DNA of 64,000 nucleotides from Planococcus citri (GCF_950023065.1 NC_088680.1:30244559-30308558), one strand, 5' to 3'. Counted from the stretch's first letter, positions 1 through 12,717 are shown. The notes: a model not told the origin generated them from the letters alone. Program-made: numbers and translations.

Positions 1-121
1 TTCCTTTTTTTTTTATTTTATTTTATTTTATTTTTTTTGATAAGAGACTAGCAAAAGATCATGATCGAAGTAGGTTCAACAAGACGTAGATTAAATTTCA
101 AATTTTTAGGGTAATGTTTAA

Positions 122-735
122 TAGGGTGGTCCTTAAATGCATAACCAAAAAAAAAAATCGCGATTTTCTCTGCTCCCAGCCCTCAAAGTGGTGACCTCTG
201 GTGAGAAAATAATTCCCTATTATTGTCTATTTTTTCCATTTTTGAAAAACTCGTGTTGCGGTAGACCTCTCAATTTTCAAAAATTTGAAAAAAAAACAAC
301 TTCGAAGCAAATTGTTCAAAATTCAAAAATTTCAAGTTCTAACACTTTTAAAAAGTCTTTTTTGAGCAAAACGAGCTCTCATGAGGATATTTACCCCATC
401 CCTAGAAAACCTAGTCGATCCGTTAGAAAAGCTGAAATTTGTACTTGTATTTTACATTGAATTTCTGCTATTTTAGAGGGTCAGCATGGTTTTCAATGGA
501 GGGGGCTTAAATCGTGATGACAGTTTATTTTACTCAAAAGAGACTTTTTAGAGATAACAGAACTTGACATTTTGAAATTTCTAAATTTTGCGGTGAATTT
601 GAATTTTTATAAAATTTTTGAAACTGAAGGGCCCACCGCAGCCCGATTTTTTCGAACATGGAAAAAATTAAAAATAGGGAATTATTTTCTGACTCGAGGT
701 TCGCCACTTCGGGCGGTGGGAGGGGGGAACATTTT
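122..735. mobile_element. TIR/foldback MITE, GGGTGGTCC family, copy 1 (right end unclear)
   Basis: The left end reads TA then GGGTGGTCCTTAA. It is followed by a block (ctctgctcccagccctcaaa, then gtgacctctggtgagaaaat) that recurs almost unchanged at 62105 onward. The right half (about 565-720) is the rough reverse complement of the left half: an arm reading aatagggaattattttct answers agaaaataattccctatt. The outer right terminus seen in the 62 kb copy is missing or too diverged here, so 735 is approximate. TA plus short TIRs suggests a Tc1/mariner-type derivative. The open frame across 137-460 is an accident of this repeat. Confidence 0.75.
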
Positions 736-1489
736 TTGAAGTTTCAAAATTCGTGAAAATTTTTCTGATTTTTCAAATTTTCAGCTTGTATGTAGTTGGG
801 GGAATTGAACGTGGACCACTTGCGTATTGTTACGGTCATTTTTTTAGCCACGATTTTATGCTGGATTCTCGAAAAAATGATAATTGAAAAACGAATCACC
901 CTTCGGTATACCTATGCAAGGAGCCAGCAATTTGTGAATTTTCCCAATCAGGGTACACTGTACAGGAAATGACGCTATATCTAATGAATAATAATGAGTG
1001 AGGATAATTGGCATCCGCTCACGGTTGATTAACATATTCAAAGATGTACTAACTTTTTTGTAAGGATAGACATTTTGAAACTCAACTGTGAGCTGTAATT
1101 TCTTATGTAATGGTACTTGACGAAACTAATAAGAGAAGTATCCCAACCATCTGTTTGGTTTTTCCCCTTTTTCTAATTCGTTTGATAAATTCGATTATGA
1201 ACGATGTACTTACCTACGTATTTTTTAAATCACATATGCTGCATAAAATTCTAAATGGTATAACGGCGTGGTGGCTTGTTTAGTCGAAAGCTAGTGTCCT
1301 GCCACTACAACATTTTTCGTGATTTGAACTCAGATTTGTTTGAGTAGTAAGTGGTAATCGTTGATCTTTCAGTTTGGAATCAATTGTCAATGTGATTTTC
1401 TATCAAAAATTTGATGAAGCACGATTAAAATTTGCTTTATTGAAAAGGCATTCCATCTGGCAAAAACTGTTTTAATCGAATATATAGCC

Positions 1490-1855
1490 AAATCTGAAGC
1501 ATTTGCAAAAATACATCACCTGCCAAAATTTTAGTCGATGAAATGCATTTTCAAATTTTTGGTGAATTTTTAAAAATCAAAAATTTTCATTTTCAAATAT
1601 ATGTACCTACGCTGGAGGCTCTCGAAATGCTAAAAACGATTTCGAACTGTTTCCAATCGATTCGAGGGGGGGGGGGTCGTTAATAGGGCACATACCACAT
1701 TTCAGCTTTCTAGGTAAATTTGGTAAAATTCTGATTTTTTTGTATTTTTGACTCAAAAATTGATTTTCAAAAAATTACCCAAAATTCAAAAAATGCCCAT
1801 TTGTTCTTGAAATTTGAGCTGGGATGTATTTTTGCAAACTCTTTCGGTTTAGCTT
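1490..1855. repeat. Foldback repeat with the ctggaggctctcgaa core, copy 1
   Basis: The left part (gcatttgcaaaaatacatca near 1500) is answered in reverse complement by gatgtatttttgcaaact near 1835. This gives a long imperfect inverted repeat. The central block starting ctggaggctctcgaa (about 1612-1700) recurs at 31717-31850 in the same orientation and at about 56581-56655 in reverse, so this is a dispersed family. No coding capacity or target duplication was found. Confidence 0.5.
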
Positions 1856-2517
1856 TTATAGCAGTCGGAAATTTTTTTTTGTCTAGTTGAAATTTTTGCA
1901 AGAACATTGATGAAATGAAAAAGAATAAAACTGTATAAATTAGCTATCAACGTGTAGGCATATTCATTAGAATCAATCGAAGAATTGAATTGGTTTTTTA
2001 TTTTTAGTAATTAAAAAATGATTGTTATTGATAGAAACCTACAAATCCGGATTTTTTAAATTTTTACGTAAGTAAGGGTATGAGAAACGGTCGAGTGAGG
2101 ATCGAAAAGTTTTTTTTTTTTGAACATTGAAGAAGAACTTTTTTGCAATCAGTGATTAGCTAGTAGCATGTTTCAGTACAGCATATTATTATTTTAGAGC
2201 GTGTGGTTGATTGAACTTTTTGGGCTACATTAAGAATGTCACGTCCCTGTTTTATATTGTGTTGAATTTCACCTCTACTCTTTCAACTCGAACCAAATTT
2301 GATTTTTTGAAATTGTGTCGTGTCAAGATTCCCTTCTTATTCTGTATAATAAATTGAAAATTCGTTTTCGCCGCCCACCACGTCAAAACTACAAATAGAT
2401 AATGGAGGAATTTTTGTCCACTTGATGACGTCATTGTTAAAAGGTACGATATTCTCGTATTCAATATTGAACAACATTTGGAGACTTCTGATGACCTGGA
2501 ACTGGCGATTTTTTTTT

Positions 2518-2960
2518 TGATTGATCAATATTTAGTCAAATATCAATTTTCATGCATTTTTCTAAAAAATTTCGCGTTTTTTTTCGAAAAAGGGCTGTTT
2601 GTGATTTAGAAAATAACAATTTTTTTGAATTTTCAAGAATTCGTCGAATGGAGTCGGAAGAATTAATTTAAACCAGCTGAAATTTTGACCAAGGTGTTTT
2701 TGAAGAAGTTTTTTCAAAAAAATCAGTTTCGCAAAATGAATTTTTTGGAAAAAACAATTCTTCATAAACACCTTGATCAAAATTTCAGCTTCTTTAAACA
2801 ATTGTTCCGACTTCATTCGACGAATTTTTAAAAATTTAAAAATTGCGATTCCGTAGGTAAATCCTAAATCACAAACGGTCATTTTTTGAAACAAAAAATC
2901 GATATTTTTTTAAAGAATAATTCATTAAAATTCTTACTTGACTAAACATTGATCGGTCAA
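2518..2960. repeat. Foldback (long imperfect inverted repeat)
   Basis: The outer ends ttgattgatcaatatttagt and actaaacattgatcggtcaa are near reverse complements. Inner pairs also match: gggctgtttgtgatttag against ctaaatcacaaacggtc, and aattcgtcgaatggagtcgg against ccgacttcattcgacgaatt. The arms are about 200 bp around a short centre near 2740. It is probably a non-autonomous DNA element. No clean target duplication was identified. Confidence 0.65.
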
Positions 2961-4849
2961 AAAAAAGTTGTCCATCACTAAATTGATCTTTGTATGTACT
3001 TACATTTCATAGATTCACCTGCTTCTAGATTAGCTACAGAAAATTACACAATGAGCTCAAAATTGGTATTCCAAATCATAAGACTCTTTTAAATTCTACA
3101 CCGTGTCGTAAAATTCGATTACATTTTTTTTTTTTTTGCGAATGATGTTTTTCCTCGCGTTTAATTTCGTTTAAAGCTTTATAAATTGCTTGCGAGCTTT
3201 TCGCCAATACACAGAACGATGGCAAATGGGTCGAGTCCGAACGGTGGAACATTTCTTGGTACGTTGATTTGTGCAACGTAATAGGCTTAGTTAAAAGGAC
3301 ATTATGTAACTCGACCTTAATATCAGTAGCACTAGGTAGCTATATCACGTTTCGCACATCTTTATAGCGATACCCCGCTCATACCCGCCTCACCTATACA
3401 TAAACGTTGCTCGTTCGAATATCAGCCGCTTATATACTTATTTGGGATACCTTCTTCGACTCCGGTTCGCTATAGCAGAAAAGTTTCGAATTTTCAAAAG
3501 ACCTCGTGCGTCTGTCTACCGCACTTCAAAGGAGCTGTGGTGGCTTTTGCAAAGAAACGAGCCGAGTATTTTCGTATCTTCGCCTTCTCCTCATCCTCCG
3601 ATCCGCAGCACAAAATTTGTCTGTTTCTAATTTGAATATAGCTAATCGGCTAAAAAATTTCGCGGTTGTCTGCGAAATTTTCGTCTCCAGACTGCGGCAA
3701 TCAGGCTCACGCGAACAACTTTCTACCAAGTTGCGGTTTTAGTTTTCGTATTTGAGGCTTGTGATAGTATCATTCTTATATATCTTGGTGCCTTCGACTC
3801 TCGTAAGACGTTGCTAAAATGTGGAGGGTGAAAGTATTTTCATAATATGAGAAATACGTAGCTTAGTCTACTACCTACTCGTCGTCGAAGAACTGTCAAC
3901 TGTAGGTATGTGAATTCTGTTCTCATCGTTTTCGTCATATCTTTCGCAAATCGTGAAATAATCCCTTTCGCGATAGCGCATCGAGAGCGTCAGTCTCAAG
4001 GTGAAATTTTCATCGGATAAATTTTTCTACACGCGTGCCAGATAAAGAATTTCAAATGTACACAGCATACACGTGCGTGCACTAAGGCATATGATTTGCG
4101 ACTAGTTTATATTATTGAAGATTGAAGAAACTATACGGACAATTATTTGCCTCGCGTGTTTTCATTGTATCACTCGATTAAGTAATTTTCCTACTATGGA
4201 CTTTATCGAGCATTGTAATGGAGAATTTGCGAGTTGAGTATCGTCTTCGTCAATTTGGGGATCGACTTTGGTGCAAAAATTGGATTTGTTGATGAATATC
4301 TAATAAGGTGTTGAATTCGGATAAATCACTCCCCTAGAAATTTAGGTTGTTTTTTTTTTCTTCTAACAATTGGTTGAACTTCGTGAAAGCTGGTGTTCGT
4401 AAATTTTTTGCATACTTACTTAGAGGTAGGATTATGTTTGATGAATTTTGGCCAATTTTTGAAGAAGAAAAATTTCTGTATTTTTTGGGAATGATTTTTT
4501 AGAATCCCACTTCTTATAATTTTCAACCATTGAAGATATGAACGTTGAAATAAATTACATTTAAAAAACTCATGATATCCATAAAAAACAAGTATTTTTA
4601 ATAAGCAAAATTACTGCTAAAAAAACTCACAAAAAAAATTGTCAGCAAAAAATCGGCTGCGTAATTTTAATGAAAAAATTCATGACATCAAAACATCGCC
4701 AAGCAATTGATCATTCAGCAGCTGTGATCAGGAATTAAAATGAAATTTCGAATTGATTTGGTAGCCTGGTAGGTGCAGAAATAATCCTTGAATTTGAGAA
4801 CTAAATTTTTTATGCACAAGTATTAGATTATTTAATCAACTTATCACGC
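2961..4849. other. Non-repetitive interval, no gene supported
   Basis: About 3380-3740 is less A/T-run rich than its surroundings and is open in several frames at once. No frame has an ATG start together with splice signals. No domain was recognised. It could be a promoter or UTR island. The rest is AT-rich sequence in which I see nothing specific. Confidence 0.3.
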
Positions 4850-4970
4850 CCAATTATTTTATTAGAAGAACAAACTGATAGTATGTAGCTGCGAAATGGA
4901 CGGATTTTATTTGTTGGGAATCTCATTTTATTGTGATCACTGATCAGTAAAACGAATTACTTACTATTAC
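4850..4970 (+). repeat. Dispersed direct repeat, copy 1
   Basis: A block containing attttatttgttgggaatct followed by tgatcactgatcagtaaa and gaattacttacta is repeated in the same orientation at 7288-7408 with scattered substitutions. The two copies lie about 2.4 kb apart. A shorter echo (attattttatttaatgaac, then catatgcagctac) occurs near 57575-57610. The nature of the element is unknown. Confidence 0.65.
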
Positions 4971-7287
4971 TCGCGGATGTACATTGTGATTTTTATAAAG
5001 ATAAGCTTAAAATTTTATTGTGGATTTTAATTCTGCTGAACATTTTTATTATTGTGTGCGAGATAAAAGAATCTTGAGTGTATCATAGCCATGTCTTTAG
5101 ATTAGTTCACTTGAAAAATTTAAATTACATTAAAAAGTGTAGGAATCGCCCTTGAATTAGTTTTTTTGAATTTGCAAAAATTCGCTATAAAAATCCAAAA
5201 ATGAACTTCAGGGTCTGAAATTTTGGTTACAGGGATTTTAGGGCATGGTCTTTCGATCTTCCTTGGTTTTATTCAAATTGGAGAATGTTAGTTCAGAGGT
5301 TCCCTCATTAGTTGAATTGAGTTTTCCAGGGAAACCAATTTTATTTTGAGTTGAGGAAAATCACATGACTTCGTGGATAACTTTTCATCCTCATAATACC
5401 TACTCGCTACTGTGGTAATAGTGGATAGGTAAATATGTAGGTAGTAGGTACCTATACGTTCTTAATTAAGAAATCCGAATAATTCGGAATTTTTATTTTT
5501 TTTCAAGCCTCTTTGCTCTCTTTCCTTTGATTAGTGAATAAAAATCCTCTCTTAGTTAGTTTATAGCGATTGTGATCGATGATAAGATGGGCAACCCAGT
5601 ACATTTTTTTGAATATTTTTTCTTAGCGGCGTTCCGATCAGAAATTTAACGAAATCTTTTCACGTTTCAGAAAATTTCCTTTCAAATGAGCACAACTTCA
5701 TTTCGAATGTTTTTGAATATTTTGCCTTGAAATGCATACTACCTATTATTTACATTTATTCAATTACTATTTGAATATTTTCGTTTGAAATTACCACATA
5801 ATATTTCACAATTATTTTTCGAATATTCTTGAATACCTATTATGGAAATTTTTGTATTTTGCGAATCGCAACACTGCAAACTTTGAAATGAATTTTCGAT
5901 TTCGTGTTTGAAAACTGGAATTCGAGCATTTTTGATTTTGTTCTATAGGTATGTATCATCTGCGTGTGTAAGTACCTACATATATTTTAGGAAATGAAAC
6001 TCAACAATATGCATTGCATAGCAATAATTTTCGTATCTAATGTGCTTGTTAAGACTAGTAACATGCTCTTTTGTGAAAACGTTATCGTCTTTTTCGTTTT
6101 TTTCTGAATATGTGTCGTATTGCGTAGTTTAGTTAGTCCCTCCTTCGTCAGTTGTTCGTCTTCGTCGTACAGACATCTACTCGTAGTTTGCATTTTTTCG
6201 TGTGCCTGTGGCTCATGTAGTCAGGCTTAATGAAATTTTAATCGAGAGATTCCATTCTAAACGTGTTCGTGATTAATCACATAATATATTTTCGTTGAAT
6301 AAAGTTCCGAAAGTTCGGTTTTTGAAACATTTTTACATTTCGTACATCCGGTTTACGTGCTTTCGACGAATACCATTCGCGAGTGTATTCAACATATTAA
6401 ATAATTTATTTGCATCGTTTGACGCCGAATTATCATCGGCCATTTTTGGTTAGATGAAGAATTGATCGAGTTTGCATGATTTAATTTGCAGCTCGAGTAT
6501 TTTTAAAGCTGATATAGTATGGTATCGTTATATTTTTTCCTATTACGTTTTACTGACTGTTTTAAATCGGTGATGGGTGACTGGTTGTTTTTAAGCAATT
6601 ATAGATATATTTTTGCAAAATGAGACTTTATATGAATAATGGAATACTGGAATATTATTCGTTTAATCCATCATCTGCATGTATGATTCGTAAAAACAAC
6701 GATAATACTGCTGCCTTTGTCTGAAAACAGACAAGAATTCAATTTTCATTAGCTAATTCGCGAACTTATATTATCAATGTTACGAGAATTGCCGGTTTTT
6801 TTTTTCATTCGTGTGTGTATGATGAATGATTTTAAAGCGATCAAAAATTGAGTTATTGAATGTACCTATCTAATTTGTGAAAATGTCCCAGTCCGTCATC
6901 GTTTCAACTTGCATCTTTGCATTTGAGTAGATATTCACTATACAAGTACAAGTACGTACGTAATACGTATGTTGTTACCTGCATTTCTTTCCCAACATTT
7001 ATCGTATATCTTCCCTCATTCTAAAGTCTTCTGAAAGAGAATTCAATACTTACATAGTTGAAATCTGTCCTCCATTATCTAATTAAGATTTTATTATTGC
7101 ATTATAATTAACTTTAGTTCTCGAAATGTAATCGAATTTTTCGATAGCTCTTCAGCATCGAAAGTGTTTCGTAGTCGCTGAGAGTTCGGTGTAGTCGATG
7201 GTTTGTGACTGGCGTTAAAATAAGTATTATACTCAAACTTTGAAAATAATTCAGTATTAATAAGTCATAATTTAATGAACTAATCGA
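4971..7287. other. AT-rich interval, no gene supported
   Basis: This stretch is AT-rich with TAGGTA-type words (for example gtaggtagtaggtacctata near 5440). No open frame with splice signals stood out. Near 6140-6180 and 7150-7200 the sequence is less A/T-run rich and could be regulatory, but nothing proves it. Confidence 0.3.
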
Positions 7288-7408
7288 GCAAATGATTTTA
7301 TTAAATGAACAAACCGATAGTTGCTGCGAGAAATGTACAGATTTTATTTGTTGGGAATCTCATCTTTCTGTGATCATTGATCAGTAAAGCGAATTACTTA
7401 CTACTATC
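7288..7408 (+). repeat. Dispersed direct repeat, copy 2
   Basis: This is the second copy of the block at 4850-4970. It shares attttatttgttgggaatct, tgatcattgatcagtaaa and gaattacttactac. Differences are scattered substitutions and small indels, so the duplication is old. Confidence 0.65.
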
Positions 7409-8109
7409 ACCTTTATTGGATAAGGGCTGCTAGAATGACGAACATAGCTAATTAATGACCAGTTACATTTATATGCATTTTTTTAAATATTTTATATCGT
7501 GGTTAGGTATTTATTTTCATGGATTTGGAAGTACTTAGGTAATTTGGAAGTATACTTTATTGAGTTGGCTTATTGTGTTTCTTTGAGTAGAAATTGACAT
7601 TGGATTTTGGAAGACGAAACGTAGAAAATTATCTCATGTTATCCTGCCGATGAATTGCGCGAATATAAATCGACAAGGAGTAACTATCGAAGGATTGGGT
7701 ATTATTTTTTAATTGATTGATTTTTCGATTATGAGTGTTTAATACTTATCGATAATTGAATACGATCGTGTGAGTGAAAATGTGACTTGCGAAGTTGATT
7801 TTTAGAACCTCTCGAATTATGTACAAATCATCAATTTATCAAGTTCGAGATTTTCAGAAATAAAAAATGGAAACAATTTCTTACCTATTTTTTGAATTGA
7901 AATTTGATTTTATTTTTTAATCGCTCCTAATCTTTCAAAATTACTCGGGAGCCAAATTTTGTTTTACACGTTAGTAGAGGATACTTTTCTCGATATTTAC
8001 TCAAGCTGCTCAGTTGCACGGTGTTCTGAGCAGATTCAACTCTGAAATCAAAAATGGCTACATCAACTTCGTAAAGTGTTATCCGTAAAAAGAATTGAGG
8101 GGTTTTCCG

Positions 8110-8640
8110 AACAATTTGAAATAATGTCATGTGGCCTGTAAAAATGGGTTAAAAATTCCGCCAGAAAATCCAAGTTTTCAAAATTGATTGCATTTTCAAG
8201 AGAAAATCAAAAATTTCTATGAGAACAGTTTTTGAACCCAAAATTGAATCACGATTTTCGGAATTTCGAAATTATTGAAGAATGTGTCAGACAACCTATT
8301 GAAATGAATGACATTTTCAAAAGAAAATCAGAAATTTCTACAACTCTAAAGATTGGTTGATTTGTTTGTAAATAATTTATTGAAGATGTACTTACTTCAG
8401 CATGAAAATAAGTTGATGTTTCGGCAAAATGAATTTTTTAAACAATTTTTTACCAATTTTCAGCGCAAAAATACATAGTTGGTGATTTTCCATAATTTTT
8501 GGAAAATGTGTCACGCGACGTATCGAAATAGGTTGAAATTTTGTGATAATTTGAAATATTTAATCAAAAATGTGATTAAAATTTCAAGAAAAACTTGAAA
8601 GTTTCTATCGAAACTATATGAGCATTTTTGAAAAATTTCG
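8110..8640. repeat. Degenerate tandem repeat of roughly 160-200 bp units
   Basis: Successive segments carry the same order of words: a gattttc/ggaatttcgaa block, a gaaaatgtgtcac/gaatgtgtcagac block, then gaaataggttgaaattt/gaaatgaatgacatttt. Similar words flank the MITE at 17234-17800 (about 17090-17190 and 17815-17880), so the unit belongs to a dispersed family. It is AT-rich, so alignment by eye is imprecise. Confidence 0.4.
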
Positions 8641-9778
8641 AGCCAAAATGTCATTTTTGGTCATTTTTTTTTGAGTAGTGCCACACCATGATAAATTGAC
8701 TCAATTTTAGCTAAAACTTCTTCAAAAATGACCGAAGTTAGCCCACGTAGTTTCTTGATATTGCTGAAAAGTGAACGGAAATTTTTCACAACGGCGTTTC
8801 TTATTCATGATTCGAACTTGATCATATTTTTTTTTATGGTACTGCCAGAGAAATTCATTATTTAAATTTTACACGCGACACCTCCTGAAAAGACTGACCG
8901 TTGTACATGCGTGCCTTACAATAAGTAGGATCAAAAAGTATTAGATTATTTACTTCATAATCCAAAGCAAGTGTCTTTTAAGCGAGACATACATACTACA
9001 TAATTTTTTTCGCTGACCTTTCGTATCCAGAACATCTGTATCGTTAAAAAATATAACCATTTCGTCGGTTTCCGATGAAATTTCCTCATAATCTTTTCAC
9101 GTCTTCACGCTACCTCATTAACTCGCAATCAACGCGAAATACCTTTTTCAAAACAAAATTTCCCACTCTATTCCAAACATTCGAACCACCTACACGCTAC
9201 GTTATGAAAGAAAAAAAAAACGCCATATCCGCGCGGTTTTTTCATTACACCTACACCTTGACTGCGTATAACTAAATGACAACTTACGCATGACAAAACC
9301 TCAGCTGGAGGTTTCTACACAACACAAAAACTCATCAAAACTACCATAAAGAGAGGGGGGGAAAAAGTAAAAAAACCTTCAAAATCAAACCATCTCGAAT
9401 AATCCAATGCAGCACGTGTTCCACCTCCGTATACTCGTATAGCGAGCTATCGCGTCGTCAAATTGTCGACAACGGGATTCGATATCTCACGACGCTCAGG
9501 CCCTATTAAGAAAAATTTCAATTGAAAAAAAAAATACGAGAGAAAAAAAACACGCTACATTTATCTCGAATAACTTGAGCTTGAAAAAAAAAAGAATATA
9601 TTTAGAAAATTTAATTAAAACTCCTCCGCTGTTCTCACTCTCACAGTTCAGCGATATAGCGGCGTGTTGGTGTATTTTCGACCTCGAAGGGAAAAAATTG
9701 CCAAATTTTTTCCCCCGTTTATCGCTCAGTCGTTTCCAAATCGTCGAATCGTTTTATGACCGATATTCGTTCGTCGTT
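8641..9778. other. AT-rich interval, no gene supported
   Basis: Nothing recognisable. Base composition becomes more balanced from about 9400 and leads into the candidate first exon at 9779. A TCAGT initiator-like word sits at about 9727. Confidence 0.3.
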
Positions 9779-9860
9779 ATGATTATAACCGCGAGGGTTT
9801 TTTTGTGCCCTTGGTACATTAAAATCATACTTTTCGTCGCCAAAGGATTGATGTGTCTTG
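9779..9860 (+). CDS. Candidate first coding exon with a signal-peptide-like start
   Basis: An ATG at 9779 opens 27 codons that end at a consensus splice donor (cttG|GTGAGT, GT at 9861). The encoded start MIITARVFLCPWYIKIILFV is strongly hydrophobic with an early basic residue, like a signal peptide or signal anchor. A TCAGT word at about 9727 could be an arthropod initiator. In insects, signal peptides are often on a short first exon before a long intron. This is inference from one short open stretch and could be chance. The most obvious downstream acceptor is at 10497-10498. Joining there gives a short peptide of about 37 residues that soon stops. Confidence 0.3.
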
Positions 9861-10498
9861 GTGAGTTTGTAAATCTGAATGGTTGTTCCTCTGGTACTAC
9901 GAGTATTTAATTACTGGGTGAGGTGACTAAGTCTTGGATGAGGATCAGTGGTTTTTGGTTTTTCATTGTGTGGAAATGAGCCAGTTTTGACAGTAATGGG
10001 TTCTCAAAATGGAATCATTACTATAGAAAAGAGTGCAATTTTTCGTTTTAATATTCCAATAGGTACATACTGAACTCAGGGCTCGTACTCAATTTCTCCC
10101 GAACGAAGTGATTTTTATAATCTAGGAAGCTCGAATAAGTGACCAAACAGTTTAAATTGGAAGCACATCGTTTTATTGTTGAAAAAAATCACTAAAAAGC
10201 AACAACTCAGTCGAATTTAATTTTTAAAAATTACTTACTCTTTACAACTTCTTCGTCATCTGCGATTCGAAATTCACCTCCCTCTCGCCGGGACATCTAA
10301 GTACTCGACGTCATCTCTTTTCGTAAATTTGCGTCATTTCTATAGAGTCACCGTTTAGGTAGGTATGCAACTTGCATCTCTTCAGCACCGTCTGTCATTC
10401 AACATCATCGTCAAAGCCATTTCCACCCACATCCCTTTCTCATTTACTGTTAAGTATAAGATATCAGGCAAAAATCATTCCCATTCGTTTCATTTCAG

Positions 10499-10660
10499 TA
10501 TTTGAAAATGCACAAACCACGCTTGGTTAAAACTTTGCTCAAAGAGCCAAAGTGTAACAAGCGTATAATCGACTCCTCATTTGAAAATTCTGCACGAATC
10601 GATGATTTCTCTTTCGTCACCTCGACTGTATCTCATCTTCTCTTTTTCTTCTCACTGTGA
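10499..10660 (+). CDS. Candidate exon or small ORF behind a strong splice acceptor
   Basis: A textbook acceptor (cattcgtttcatttcAG) ends at 10498. Two frames after it are of interest. In one, an ATG at 10508 opens 50 codons (start MHKPRLVKTLLKEPKCNKRI) to a TGA at 10658-10660, with a hydrophobic C-terminus. In the other, reached by splicing from the phase-1 donor at 9861, about ten residues follow before a stop. Neither product is recognised. Codon use is balanced and unlike the surrounding A/T runs, which is the only support for coding. Confidence 0.3.
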   Translation, partial: YLKMHKPRLVKTLLKEPKCNKRIIDSSFENSARIDDFSFVTSTVSHLLFFFSL

Positions 10661-11539
10661 CACGACTATATGCGTCGAGTTTGCGAATTAATATACTCAT
10701 TTTGTATACTCGTACCTATCTATAGTCGTCATAATATGATAAATTTAACGAATTACGTCGTCCTCCTCTCCCCCTTGTCCCAGCAATTCCATCGACGTCA
10801 ACACGTAGTCGTGCTAATTGAATGAGCACGCACCTTTTGATTAAAGAAGCGCGTATAAAAGATGTTGACGAATGTCCTTATGATGGGTGAGTAGAGGAGG
10901 AGAAGATAGTGCAATGTCGTTAGTTATCGTCTCTGTTCCATCAAAAGGTAACGCAGCTACGAGGCGTAAATTCGTTTAACTCTATAGTCGGTCACCCCTT
11001 TCCGACTGCCTTCTCCTCCCCGAAGTCGTGAACTTTTCCCTGTCAACGATTACCTACTGGCACAAAAATCGCCAATTATAAACGTAGGTAGAACTATATA
11101 ATATCCGCATCGATAAAGGGTCTGATTTTTCTCGGCCACTTCCTGTGTGGAAAATTTGTGTTTATCGGTCACATCGTCGTGCCATGGAGCTGAAATTCTT
11201 TGAAAAAAAAATACTTGTTTTGGGGGAGTTTAGAGATTTCTTGTTATATTTTGAGGAGATGAATTAATTCTAAATTTTTTTAAAATGGATAATTCTTTTA
11301 GTAGAGTTTGCATCTGTTATTCTAGTAGTACGGGTTTCATCAAACATCAAAGTTGTGACAAAAGAAATGCATCATCTGCCACTATAACATAATATGGAGA
11401 TGGATTTAGTTCTCTGAAGTCCACATCAATTTTTAAACTACACTTTTGCTACTTGAGCTTCGACATATATGTACATACAAAAATTTGTAATCTGCATCAA
11501 CAATAGCTGACAATATTAAACTGAAGAAATGCTTATAAT
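10661..11539. other. Balanced-composition then AT-rich interval, no gene supported
   Basis: From 10661 to about 11180 the sequence is relatively free of long A/T runs and rich in CG dinucleotides (cgtcgtcctcctctcccc and similar). This fits a promoter, UTR or conserved non-coding stretch. No open frame with splice sites was found. The remainder is AT-rich. Confidence 0.3.
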
Positions 11540-11660
11540 TTCAAACATGGAAAAAAATTAGAAATAAGGAATTAATTTTTCACCAGAGATCACCACTTTG
11601 AGGGGTGGCACCAGAAGAAAATCGCGATTTTTTTTGTCATGTACTATTTAAGGACCACCC
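11540..11660 (-). mobile_element. Half copy of the GGGTGGTCC-family MITE
   Basis: The segment runs from tcaaacatggaaaaaaatta through caccagagatcaccactttg to ttaaggaccaccc followed by TA. It corresponds to one end of the full copy at 62105-62702: the same order of a gggaattattttctcaccag-like block, a zone carrying the reverse-complement terminus, then TA. The other half is absent, so it is a truncated insertion. Confidence 0.7.
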
Positions 11661-12338
11661 TATTGAACATGTTCGAAAACCGATTGTTCGAATCCGAAAA
11701 ATCGATTGGTTTATGCATTTTTTATTCCATATCTTCTATCGTGTTAGAATGAAGAATCAATTTTATTCTTTGAACTAGACTCCATGATCAGAAAATCTCA
11801 AATATCGGTCTTGTTAGAAATTATCATTTGTTTGAAATTATTGTTTTATTTCATCTTTGTTTCTGTTTGACAGAAATTGGCAGAAATTACTTTTTCTTCT
11901 CAAGAAAGCAATTTTTCAGTTTTTAATCGATCAATTCGTCTTTGCTATTGGAAAAAATTGACCAAAACAACATTTTTGATTTTCATAAACCAGATGATTT
12001 TTGTTTGACCAATTTTCAATTTCAATCATAAGGATTGATCTATCTTTTCAAAGATAATTGGGAGATATACCACAGACCATGGTGAGCATCCGTCGAACCC
12101 GAACTTTGTATTTAAAAAACGGCAATCAACAAAATGTGCATGCATACAAAATGATTGCAATTTGCGATTATTTTAATTCAAATTCACTGTAAGGCGCAAT
12201 GATGATCGTTCATTTCGTAATTCTATCAGGAAAAGGAAAATAGCTCGCAGTATGCCAAAACTCATAAATTGAAACTACACATTCGAAAAAAAATTCTATC
12301 CAGGTATACGCACGAGCAAAAGGCAAAAACTCTCTTAC

Positions 12339-12717
12339 AATCTGTGAATTGCTGTACTCATCGTTTAGGTTCTTTCGGGTTTCGCTAGTTCTGCCATCGA
12401 ATTCATCGGGACAGTCTGGCTTAGTACACGAGTCTATGGCTTGGATGTTATGAGCCCGGAGACACCTAGTATGGTATTGGTAGCCAGTTAATTGCGGTGC
12501 ATCGATGATGTGTAATGGTCGGAGGAAGTCTGGCAACTCCTGCGCACCATTTTCCGCCGTTATCGGTGACATCCTCGCATCGCCGATCAGTCCATCGTCA
12601 TCGTCTTTGTATAACTCAACGAAGGTATTGTTAAACACACTTCTCGACTGCCCGAGGTTCTCCTGGTCAAACAATTCTTCGTCTCCCTTTGCGCCGATGC
12701 ATGGTTTTATTCTGCAG
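12339..12717 (-). CDS. Candidate exon with Cys/His pattern vaguely like a RING second half
   Basis: On the minus strand a good acceptor (gtatttttcctAG, AG at 12719-12718) precedes a long open frame. A plausible donor (cacagatt|GTAAGA) follows at 12338; if unused, the frame continues to a stop at 12210. The product is rich in acidic residues (ELYKDDDDGLIGDARM) and carries spaced cysteines and histidines (YHTRCLRAHN, then SCTKPDCPDEF). H-x2-C and C-x4-C resemble the second half of a RING-type zinc site but do not match the consensus. There is no in-frame ATG near its start, so an upstream exon would be needed. Codon use is balanced. Function unknown. Confidence 0.45.

Noticed and set aside
137..460. 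107-codon open frame on plus
   Set aside because: It lies entirely inside the GGGTGGTCC MITE; the similar frame in the 62 kb copy is interrupted.
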